A stretch of 13,109 nt of DNA, taken from positions 1 through 13,109 of the forward strand of contig CAYUYM010000095.1 of the NCBI GenBank assembly GCA_964449305.1, given 5' to 3'. Positions 6,827-13,109 of this stretch are shown here, in pieces. The DNA comes from CAYUYM01 sp964449305 (GTDB lineage: Bacteria; Bacteroidota; Ignavibacteria; SZUA-365; CAYQST01). A program made the translations under genes and the position numbers. The number at the start of each line of letters is the position of its first letter. The first letter of the stretch is position 1. Below the pieces are notes generated by a model. The model saw only the letters and a program-made list of their open reading frames with translations. It was not told the origin of the DNA and searched no databases.

Positions 6827-8371
6827 TCACTTGTTGAGTGTCACCTTGATCATCCTGCTGAATTCGACGCCCGACTCGTGCCCGCGTGTGGTGATGGAGA
6901 CCATGTACACACCGCTCGACAGTCCGTTGGCAGTGAACGGAATGCGATAGTCCCCCGCCTCCTGCGTGCCCTGCTGAAGCGTGGCAACCGTCTGGCCCTC
7001 GAGGTTGGTCATCGTCACGAGCACATCCGACCGCTCGGTGACATCATAGTGAATGGTGGTGGAAGGATTGAAGGGATTGGGCCATGCTTCGAGCATGGTG
7101 AACGACGGCGCTTCATCCTTCGGCGTGCCATGGGTCCGCATCCAGTTGACCTTCATGACCACATAGTCGAAGTTGTTGACCGTTCCGTTTCCGTCGGCAT
7201 CCATGTAGCAGCCCTCGTCGGTGTTCCAGGGGATGCCCGCCTGCCCCTCCCATGCGAAGGTCGACAGGGGGTTGGTCTTCGCATCGGCGCGATAGCGACC
7301 CGGACCGCTCAACCATGGGTTGCGAAGGTTCGCATCATAGATGTACTTGTTCAGCGATTTTCTGTCACCATAGTTCACCATCCCATCGTTGTTGACATCG
7401 CCAGGCCAGACGACGCAGAACATCGTGCCCGGATAAATGAGCATCACCGAGGTCTCCGGCATGGTCATATCCTTGAGTTGGTTGCAGGAGTTCGGTGCGT
7501 TGATGACCGGGACGATGCGATAGAACCCGGGCAGCAGGTTCGATGGGATGCTGATCTGCTGCAAAACGTTGAGATCCTGCCCCGCCTGCTTCTGCGAGAC
7601 GAAGGTCTGCGTGAATTCCGGAACAGTCTGCGATCCACCGATCCGGTAGAAATTGAGCGTCGTGGTGATGGTCGCCGCCCCCGTGGGATAGCCGACAAAG
7701 AGTTTGGCGAACAGCGTGCCGGGGATGTTCGTATAGGTGAGGGGATCCCCGTTCGCGTCGGTGATGGAAATGGAGTGCATGCCGGGGGGCACATAGCATC
7801 CCTCGTCATACATCACCACGCCGCTGAACTTGCGGTTGCCCCAGGTGAAGGCAAAGCCTGTCGGTGGGGCGGTCTGTGGCGTGGTTGCCGTCACAAGCGT
7901 GAATGCCGTGTTCATGGACAGGTAGGAATCGGCATACGTGAGCGGTGCGGCGCTCGAAAGGTATCGTGGTGTGGCACCACCGCCATTGTAGAACACGATG
8001 AAGCCCCACGTCTCACCGGCGTTCATCATGAAATTGAGGTCGATGGGGATTTCCGTATACACCGATGTGCCGGCTGAGGGGATTGTCGCCGTCCCAAGGC
8101 AGATCCACTGACCGTCGTTCGCGTAGGTGACGGTGTTTGGATGCGCCCAGATCGCGATGTTGGCCGTGCCGGTGCTGAGGCACATCTTGAAACGGTGCAA
8201 CTTTGTCGATTTCAGAGCGGTGAGCGTGAAGGCCGGACCGTAATATGATGTCCCCGCGATGGTATTCCCCAATGCCGTTGTGAGGCTGTATGCCCCCTGA
8301 GCCTGGACGCCTGGTGTCATGAGTGTCAACATCATCGCAACAGTCAGAACAAGGTACACAAGTCGTTTCAT
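6827..8371 (-). CDS. Secreted dockerin-containing protein with T9SS type A sorting domain
   Basis: This 514-aa protein has a Sec signal peptide (MKRLVYLVLTVAMMLTLM, cleavage at about VQA-Q, residue 24/25). Residues about 26-190 form a beta-rich domain of a kind common in secreted proteins (SLTTALGNTIAGTSYYGPAF...TWGFIVFYNGGG), with no enzymatic motif seen. Residues about 195-315 form a second beta-rich region. Two dockerin-type calcium loops follow, GDVNNDGMVNYGD (324-336) and DADGNGTVNNFD (391-402). They are separated by more than 50 residues, longer than in a standard dockerin. The tail starts WPNPFNPSTTIHYDV (430) and ends with GVYMVSITT and a basic terminus, a canonical T9SS type A domain. 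GGAGG sits 6 nt upstream of the ATG, an excellent ribosome binding site. It is transcribed divergently from the histidine kinase gene and ends at a GC hairpin. The function beyond a secreted, probably Ca-binding structural or binding protein is unknown. Confidence 0.88.
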   Translation of the reverse strand: MKRLVYLVLTVAMMLTLMTPGVQAQGAYSLTTALGNTIAGTSYYGPAFTLTALKSTKLHRFKMCLSTGTANIAIWAHPNTVTYANDGQWICLGTATIPSAGTSVYTEIPIDLNFMMNAGETWGFIVFYNGGGATPRYLSSAAPLTYADSYLSMNTAFTLVTATTPQTAPPTGFAFTWGNRKFSGVVMYDEGCYVPPGMHSISITDANGDPLTYTNIPGTLFAKLFVGYPTGAATITTTLNFYRIGGSQTVPEFTQTFVSQKQAGQDLNVLQQISIPSNLLPGFYRIVPVINAPNSCNQLKDMTMPETSVMLIYPGTMFCVVWPGDVNNDGMVNYGDRKSLNKYIYDANLRNPWLSGPGRYRADAKTNPLSTFAWEGQAGIPWNTDEGCYMDADGNGTVNNFDYVVMKVNWMRTHGTPKDEAPSFTMLEAWPNPFNPSTTIHYDVTERSDVLVTMTNLEGQTVATLQQGTQEAGDYRIPFTANGLSSGVYMVSITTRGHESGVEFSRMIKVTLNK

Positions 8372-8377
8372 GGCAAT

Positions 8378-8382
8378 CCTCC
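8378..8382 (-). promoter_or_regulatory. Strong Shine-Dalgarno (GGAGG) of the dockerin/T9SS gene
   Basis: GGAGG on the minus strand with a 6-nt spacer to the ATG at 8371-8369. Such an ideal site is unusual for classical Bacteroidia/Flavobacteriia, which mostly lack Shine-Dalgarno sequences, and bears on the likely lineage. Confidence 0.75.
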
Positions 8383-8614
8383 GTATGGTGATGGTTCGAA
8401 GTCAGGAAAATCTATCGGATGAGGGAAGGTGGGGAGCGAGGAATCGGCCTTGGGGCGATGAATCGGGCATTTCCTTCCTCCATTTCTGGGCTGATCGACA
8501 AGTCAGGTATGGGGATGAGACGCTCGTGACAATCACCTTTTTCCGATGGTTACATTCAATACAGTAAAAAATTACGGTTTGGTTCCCTTCCATGCAAGCT
8601 CAGAGCCGGTTTTC

Positions 8615-8631
8615 TGTGAATATTTTTCACA
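8615..8631. promoter_or_regulatory. Putative operator TGTGAA-N5-TTCACA
   Basis: A perfect 6-bp inverted repeat with a 5-nt AT-only spacer, centred about 120 bp upstream of the kinase start and about 250 bp from the dockerin gene start. The half-site TGTGA/TCACA resembles CRP/FNR-family sites, but their usual spacer gives TGTGA-N6-TCACA whereas here it is N7, so the assignment is tentative. Either divergent gene could be the target. Confidence 0.4.
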
Positions 8632-8732
8632 CGTACCCTTTCAGGTGATGCAGGGTGCCAGCCGCACGATTCGTCGGTGACTGAGGGCGCGAATCAGTAT
8701 ATTCCCGCGTTGGCATGTGTCAACGCAAATCC

Positions 8733-8736
8733 GGAG
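8733..8736 (+). promoter_or_regulatory. Ribosome binding site deciding the histidine kinase start
   Basis: GGAG 6 nt before ATG 8743. An in-frame GTG at 8677 would add 22 residues but has no ribosome binding site, and it would push the lipobox signal peptide into the interior. The downstream ATG is therefore preferred. Confidence 0.7.
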
Positions 8737-8742
8737 TCTGCG

Positions 8743-10962
8743 ATGAAGCCCATGATCCTCCACATGCTTGGAGTTCTCCTCACTGTCTGCGTGATCGGCT
8801 GTGATGCATCTGGGAATCGCCACGCTGGCGACCAATCCCACGACGGCCTTGAACGCGCGGATTCCCTCTGTGCGTCGGCCCCCTTGGTGGCTGATTCGCT
8901 GTATCGCTGCGTCGTTCGCGATAGCATGCATGCCCGGCCCATCAATCTGGCGCACGCGAGGATCGGCTTGGCAGAGATCGAACGTCAGCGCGGAAACCTG
9001 GAAGCATCGGACTCCCTGCTTCACCTCGTCGTCCCCGACACGGGCGCATGGAATGGGACATCTCTCCCATGGCTCCATCTCCTCACGCGTGGCCGCGTGT
9101 CACGCGACCTCGGGGACTCGGAGGCCGCCATCCAGGCGCTGAAACGGGGACACGCCCTGGCCGGAGCAGGCAATGACGCAGCCCTCCGCCACACACTGCT
9201 CCTCGAACTGTCGCGATTGTACATGCGCCTCGGACGTTTCCCCGATGCCGTTGCCGCACTCACCGCAGAGCTGGCGTGGGAGGAGAAGGCAGGTGATGAA
9301 CGGCATCAGATCGCGATTCTTGCCGATCTCGCCATGGCGTTGAAGGAGACCTGGGAAGTGGACGAGGCGGTGCGGTACATGACACGCTCACTGGAGATCA
9401 GCGCCCGGCTTGGGCTGATCCGCGAACTGGCCTCCGGGCAGAACTACATGGGAAACATCCTTGCCTTCACCGACAAAGATGATTCAGCGCTTGCCTGGTA
9501 TCAGCGCTCGCTTGCGACGTGGCTGTCGATCGGGGACTCACTCAACATCATCAAGGTGCGCTACGGAATCAGCAATATCATGGTGCGCATGAAGCGCTTT
9601 GATGAGGCGGAACAGCAGTTGCGTGAAATCAGCATCTACTGCCTCCGGCACGACATCGCCGATGGAACCGCCTTCTCCCTCAGCGCCCTCGCACATCTCC
9701 TCAATGAAACCCACCGCAGCGATGAAGGGCTTGTGGCCATCGACACCGCGATCGCCGTCGCCGAGCGTCACCAGCTCATCATGAATCTGTCCGGCCTGCA
9801 CAGGATCCGGGGACGCCTGCTCAACGCCCTGGGCAGATCGGCGGAAGGCTACACAGCCACGCTTGCAGCGCAGACACTGGCCGACAGTCTCCTGGGGCTT
9901 GAACAGCAGAAGGAAATCGCCCACCTGAGGACGCGCTTCGAAACACAACGCAGGGAAGCGGTGAACGCGGCACTCAGAAAGGACAACGAGATCCAGGCCT
10001 CGCGGATCTGGCTGCTTGTCGCCACCCTGATCCTTGGATTCTCCATCTTCATTGGAGTGATGGTCATCTCGCATTTCCGGCAGAAACACCTGAAGCACCA
10101 GAGACTGCTCGCCGATGAACGGTCCAAACGCGCCGAACTTGAGCGCAACCTCAAGGAGCAGGAACTCGCTGCCAGTGAGCGGGAGCGCGTCCTGATCTCG
10201 CACGAGGTAAAGGAGCGACGAAAGGCGGAGGAGGAGATTCGCAGCAAGAATTCCGAGCTGCAGATCATCAACATGCAGAAGGACATGCTGTTTTCCATCA
10301 TCTCCCATGATCTTCGAAGCCCCTTTACCGCGCTGCTGGGATACTCGGACCTTCTGGTCGAGGAGCTCCCCTCCATGGATCGTGAGGAACTCCTGAAGTA
10401 TGCCCATGGTCTTCAATCATCCGTCGCGAACACCCATGGACTCATCGAGAACCTCCTGGGATGGTCCCGATTGGAGCGCGGATCCATCGCCTGCACCCTT
10501 GGGCGTCTGGATCTGCACACCACCGCAGAGGATGTGCTCGAATTGGTCCGTCACATGGCGGAAAAGAAGCATCTGGTCGTTTCCAACGACATCCCGCTGG
10601 CCACCGTGGTGAAGGCTGATCCGATGATGGTGTCCGCCATTCTCCGCAATCTCCTCACCAACGCCATCAAGTTCAGCCGCAGGGACGGGATCATCACCAT
10701 CTCGGCAGCCCCATCAGGCGGCGCCTGGTTGGAGGTGCGCGTCTCGGACTCGGGAATTGGCATGCCTGGGTGGATGCTGCATCGGCTCTTTACCATTGAT
10801 GGCGAAACCTCGCGACCGGGCACCGCCGGTGAATCGAGCACCGGTCTTGGGCTTGTCATCTGCAGGGAATTCGTGGAGATGCACGGCGGCACCATAAGCG
10901 TGACGTCCGAGGAGAACGTCGGCACCAGCTTCCGATTCAGCCTCCCGGCACTTCCGGATTGA
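8743..10962 (+). CDS. TPR-containing membrane sensor histidine kinase with lipoprotein-type signal
   Basis: This 739-aa protein starts at ATG 8743. Residues 1-20 (hydrophobic MLGVLLTVCVIGC) end in a VIGC lipobox, with Cys20 followed by Asp21. Residues about 65-385 are tetratricopeptide-like helical repeats (e.g. LGRFPDAVAALTAELAWEEKAG, DDSALAWYQRSLATW), probably periplasmic. A membrane helix covers about 422-445 (IWLLVATLILGFSIFIGVMV), followed by a charged coiled coil (about 450-515). The HisKA domain has FSIISHDLRSPFTALLGYS with phospho-acceptor His522. The HATPase_c domain has N-box NLLTNAIKFS (Asn636/Asn640), G1 DSGIGM (669-674) and G2 STGLGL (699-704), so it looks catalytically intact. 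This is the TPR-HK layout common in Bacteroidota: an extracytoplasmic signal drives autophosphorylation. No receiver domain is fused and no response regulator lies nearby, so it is an orphan in this window. Lipid attachment together with a later membrane helix is unusual. Confidence 0.9.
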   Translation: MKPMILHMLGVLLTVCVIGCDASGNRHAGDQSHDGLERADSLCASAPLVADSLYRCVVRDSMHARPINLAHARIGLAEIERQRGNLEASDSLLHLVVPDTGAWNGTSLPWLHLLTRGRVSRDLGDSEAAIQALKRGHALAGAGNDAALRHTLLLELSRLYMRLGRFPDAVAALTAELAWEEKAGDERHQIAILADLAMALKETWEVDEAVRYMTRSLEISARLGLIRELASGQNYMGNILAFTDKDDSALAWYQRSLATWLSIGDSLNIIKVRYGISNIMVRMKRFDEAEQQLREISIYCLRHDIADGTAFSLSALAHLLNETHRSDEGLVAIDTAIAVAERHQLIMNLSGLHRIRGRLLNALGRSAEGYTATLAAQTLADSLLGLEQQKEIAHLRTRFETQRREAVNAALRKDNEIQASRIWLLVATLILGFSIFIGVMVISHFRQKHLKHQRLLADERSKRAELERNLKEQELAASERERVLISHEVKERRKAEEEIRSKNSELQIINMQKDMLFSIISHDLRSPFTALLGYSDLLVEELPSMDREELLKYAHGLQSSVANTHGLIENLLGWSRLERGSIACTLGRLDLHTTAEDVLELVRHMAEKKHLVVSNDIPLATVVKADPMMVSAILRNLLTNAIKFSRRDGIITISAAPSGGAWLEVRVSDSGIGMPGWMLHRLFTIDGETSRPGTAGESSTGLGLVICREFVEMHGGTISVTSEENVGTSFRFSLPALPD

Positions 10963-11081
10963 ACCCGGAAAGCGTCATCAGTTGTCCGGATGGATTTCTG
11001 CGCAGGGCGAGGTGTGCAGTGGAGGAGTACGATGCGTGAGCACCCTTCACCCTCGCCTTTCGCTCCCCCGCCCGTTCCATG
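10963..11081. other. Short convergent intergenic region
   Basis: It lies between the stops of the kinase (+) and the Omp28-like gene (-). TTCCGG (10952-10957) and CCGGAA (10965-10970) form a small hairpin over the kinase stop codon. GGCGAGG (11006-11012) can pair with CCTCGCC (11051-11057) across a 38-nt loop. Neither is a convincing terminator. No gene is seen. Confidence 0.4.
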
Positions 11082-13109
11082 TCATTGCACCACCAAACGA
11101 CGCACCGAGGTTCGCCCGCTTCCTGTCATCAGCATGTGGTAGACGCCTGGCGTCCAGCCCGCCGTGCTGAATGGCAGAGTGAGGCGGTCGCCGGGGATGC
11201 GGGCATTCCACAATGTCACCCGGGTGCGACCGAGCAGATCCACCACACGGATGGCCACGTCCTCGCTGGCATGACCGGTGACGGTGAGCAGGGCCTGATC
11301 CGAGACTGGATGCGGTGACACGGCGATGTCCGGTGAGCCGGCGGACGCTTCTGGATCGATGCCTGTTGTCGATCCCAGATGCACCTCCCCAGCGTTGAGG
11401 ACGTTTCTCTGCGCCAGGTCCGTACCGTGATTGGTCACGAAGGCGATGACGGAGACGTCTTCGGGCTTCATCCCCTGAGGCATCGGCCAGTCGTAGTGTC
11501 GGGAATATGCCTGCCCCAACACCGGAGTGGCCGGCAGGACACCCGCTTCACCCCAGTCTCCCGTGACCAGGGCACGCACCACGTGACGATGAACGAATCC
11601 CACCACCGGATTCGTCTCGGAATAGTAGGGATGCGTGGGGTAGCTGGCGTTGCCACTGTAATAGTTTGCCTGATCCCAGCCTGTCCCCGTGCCCGTGAGG
11701 CGATCCTCTGTGACCACCACATGGAGACGGAAATCGCTGGGGGGCGGAAAATCGACACAGACCACGGAGGCATCGATGGAGATCGTCCCGGTTGTGGCAT
11801 CATGGCTCGTGGCGAGGAGGACGCGCAGGGGAGCCGGATTGAGCAACTGCTGGGAGACACGGTTCTCCCAGGCGTTGTTGCCGCGGCTGATCGGCACCTT
11901 GGTCTGTCCCGGAAACAGCGTCCGATCAATCATGGCCTGCGGAAAGGAGGCCTTGTAGACGGAGTTCAGATTGTCGATCGCGGTCAGCTTCATCATGTCG
12001 CTCGTGTGCAGAGCCGCCAGCACCGCGGTCGGGAACTGCCGTTCGATCTCCTGCATGTGCACCGCACCATCCACGCACCAGCCGCACCAGGCTCCCGTCC
12101 ACTCCTCCACCAGTGGACGACGGGGTGTGGATACGCCCGTGTTCACAAAGATGGTGCGGACCAGCGTGTCGTTGTCCGTGCGGCTGTCGACCACGCTGCC
12201 GCCGTTGAGATCGGAGCACCAGAGCTTCATGGTGCTGAATGATCCGGGGTTCTCCGGCACCCAGTCCGTGGTGAAGGGAACGTTCAGCGACTGCCCCGGC
12301 GTCAGGGCGATGTCCACCGGTGTCGAGAGCACCGGGCCCCCGTTCACCTGGTAGTTCACCGTGTACGACGACACCACTTCCCCACCGACATTCTTCACCG
12401 TGGCCACCACCTGTTTTCCCGTGCCTGCTATGGCGACATCAGGCAGCAGGGCGTTCATGACCGCGAGATCATGTCTTGCATCGGTGAACACGAAGCGCAT
12501 GCTGACGTCGTCGTCGGCACTCGCCGTCAATTCCGGAAACGGCAGCGATGGACTTCCGTTGAGGAACACGGCGAGGCTGCCATCAGCATTCTCAACCCCG
12601 ATGGATCCCGCAGTGTAGCGCGCACCGCGCCCGGCGATCTGGATCACTTCGAAGCCTCCCTCCTCCTTGAGGACGACACCGAAGGACAGGCCCGACGCAC
12701 CGACCGTGCCCCCGAAGGGCAGGACGTTCACCCACATGATGAGGTGCCAGCGGTTGGGCGCCGTACCGAGCGTGATGGTCCGAATCTCATTGGACCACTC
12801 CGGCTGATCGCCCGCCAGGCTGTGGTCGTCCCAGAAGGCATATATGGCGTTGTTGGGCTCGCCGGGATCCGCCGTCGGCCTGTTGGCGGAAACGGATGTG
12901 GTTGCAAGGCTGTCGAAGGTGAGATAGCCGTTGTCGCTGGCGTAGTAGCCGGTGACGGGATGGTCGTACAGCTTCCAGGGAAACGGCAGCGGCTGCCATG
13001 CAGACAGCACATTGTCCGCAGGTCCCTTCATGATCAGGATGGAATTGGGGCGAAGTGAGCCGGTGTACGGCTGCGCTCCGGTCACGGTGGTGACGTCGTA
13101 GGTCTGTGC
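11082..13109 (-). CDS. Omp28-like secreted protein with CARDB domain, CGWC motif and T9SS tail (5' end cut off)
   Basis: The frame stays open through the right edge. The first visible residues are AQTYDVTTVTGAQPYTG; AQ right at the edge resembles a signal-peptide cleavage site, so probably only the signal peptide is missing. A GTG at 13085 is an internal codon and not the likely start. Using that GTG as residue 1: a beta-rich N-terminal domain at about 1-200 (KLYDHPVTGYYASDNGYLTF); a CARDB-like adhesion domain at about 205-315 (DVAIAGTGKQVVATVKNVGG...NYQVNGG); an Omp28-related/thioredoxin-like region at about 320-580 with LVEEWTGAWCGWCVDGA (Cys334 and Cys337); and a T9SS type A tail at about 592-667 (IAVSPHPVSDQALLTV ... 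PGVYHMLM). The tail has SPHP where PNP is usual. The CxxC motif suggests redox activity or a structural disulfide, but catalysis is not shown. It converges on the histidine kinase gene. Confidence 0.85.
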   Translation of the reverse strand, partial: AQTYDVTTVTGAQPYTGSLRPNSILIMKGPADNVLSAWQPLPFPWKLYDHPVTGYYASDNGYLTFDSLATTSVSANRPTADPGEPNNAIYAFWDDHSLAGDQPEWSNEIRTITLGTAPNRWHLIMWVNVLPFGGTVGASGLSFGVVLKEEGGFEVIQIAGRGARYTAGSIGVENADGSLAVFLNGSPSLPFPELTASADDDVSMRFVFTDARHDLAVMNALLPDVAIAGTGKQVVATVKNVGGEVVSSYTVNYQVNGGPVLSTPVDIALTPGQSLNVPFTTDWVPENPGSFSTMKLWCSDLNGGSVVDSRTDNDTLVRTIFVNTGVSTPRRPLVEEWTGAWCGWCVDGAVHMQEIERQFPTAVLAALHTSDMMKLTAIDNLNSVYKASFPQAMIDRTLFPGQTKVPISRGNNAWENRVSQQLLNPAPLRVLLATSHDATTGTISIDASVVCVDFPPPSDFRLHVVVTEDRLTGTGTGWDQANYYSGNASYPTHPYYSETNPVVGFVHRHVVRALVTGDWGEAGVLPATPVLGQAYSRHYDWPMPQGMKPEDVSVIAFVTNHGTDLAQRNVLNAGEVHLGSTTGIDPEASAGSPDIAVSPHPVSDQALLTVTGHASEDVAIRVVDLLGRTRVTLWNARIPGDRLTLPFSTAGWTPGVYHMLMTGSGRTSVRRLVVQ

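Larger units (their letters stand above)
8383..8742. other. Divergent intergenic region (about 360 bp)
   Basis: It should hold the promoters of the minus-strand dockerin gene and the plus-strand histidine kinase gene. The centre (about 8540-8640) is AT-richer than the flanks and includes poly-A/T runs and a TGTGAA-N5-TTCACA dyad. TATATT at 8698-8703 is the best -10 candidate for the kinase, 40 nt before its start, but no good -35 stands 16-18 nt before it. A 63-codon minus frame at 8402-8593 (with a C-x2-C and a later Cys) lacks a ribosome binding site and is probably chance. Confidence 0.5.

Noticed and set aside
6683..8077. 464-codon plus-strand frame opposite the dockerin/T9SS gene
   Set aside because: The composition is biased to Arg, His and Gly with no domain. 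The minus-strand frame has a signal peptide, dockerin loops, a T9SS tail and a GGAGG site.
8402..8593. 63-codon minus-strand frame with C-x2-C (zinc-ribbon-like hint) upstream of the dockerin gene
   Set aside because: There is no ribosome binding site, only three cysteines without a second CxxC pair, and it lies where promoters of the divergent genes are expected. It is probably chance.
8677..8742. Upstream GTG start adding 22 residues to the histidine kinase
   Set aside because: No Shine-Dalgarno sequence, it overlaps the likely promoter, and it would bury the lipobox signal peptide. ATG 8743 has GGAG at 6 nt.
9538..10416. 292-codon minus-strand frame inside the histidine kinase gene
   Set aside because: It is antisense to well-defined TPR and HisKA coding sequence and has no motif of its own.
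11006..11057. GGCGAGG/CCTCGCC inverted repeat as a terminator of the kinase gene
   Set aside because: The stem is only 7 bp with a 38-nt loop and no T-run, so it is too weak to call.
11379..12242. 287-codon plus-strand frame opposite the Omp28-like gene
   Set aside because: His/Arg/Gly-rich shadow translation. The opposite strand carries CARDB, CGWC and T9SS motifs.

Overview
The window comes from a GC-rich, Gram-negative member of the Bacteroidota/Chlorobiota group. At least three of its six genes encode secreted proteins with C-terminal sorting domains of the type IX secretion system (T9SS, 'PNP...GVY/GLY' type A domains), a pathway essentially restricted to that group. Clear Shine-Dalgarno sequences (AAGGAG, GGAGG, GGAG) and one textbook sigma70-like promoter (TTGACT-N17-TATCAT) argue against Bacteroidia/Flavobacteriia. 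They fit a deeper lineage better (Chlorobi/Ignavibacteria/Kapaibacteria-like). That placement is inference, not proof.

Layout from left to right. (1) The first 21 codons of a minus-strand secreted protein run off the left edge. (2) A non-coding divergent region of about 595 bp contains an AT-rich patch with nested inverted repeats. (3) A 1498-aa multidomain surface protein on the plus strand has a signal peptide, FN3-like, GEVED, Ig/PKD-like repeats, degenerate dockerin-like, cohesin-like and T9SS domains. It ends at a 16-bp-stem hairpin. (4) A cytoplasmic PAS-PAS-GAF protein with no output domain is on the minus strand with its own promoter. (5) A 514-aa secreted dockerin-containing T9SS protein is on the minus strand. 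(6) A divergent intergenic region of about 370 bp contains a TGTGAA-N5-TTCACA dyad. (7) A lipobox-bearing TPR hybrid-membrane histidine kinase is on the plus strand. (8) A CARDB/Omp28-like thioredoxin-motif T9SS protein is on the minus strand and is cut by the right edge.

How the genes relate. Hairpins and promoters separate most genes, so this looks like individually transcribed units and not an operon. The theme is extracellular or surface display (three T9SS clients plus one further signal-peptide protein) interleaved with two orphan signalling proteins, a TPR sensor kinase and a PAS/GAF sensor without an effector. Neither has a response regulator in the window. I see no CRISPR, tRNA, rRNA, transposase, phage or defence genes, and no clear previously undescribed system. 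The most interesting items are the cohesin-like/dockerin-like domains in neighbouring secreted proteins, the lipoprotein-type start of the histidine kinase, the output-less sensor, and two dyad-symmetric putative operators.
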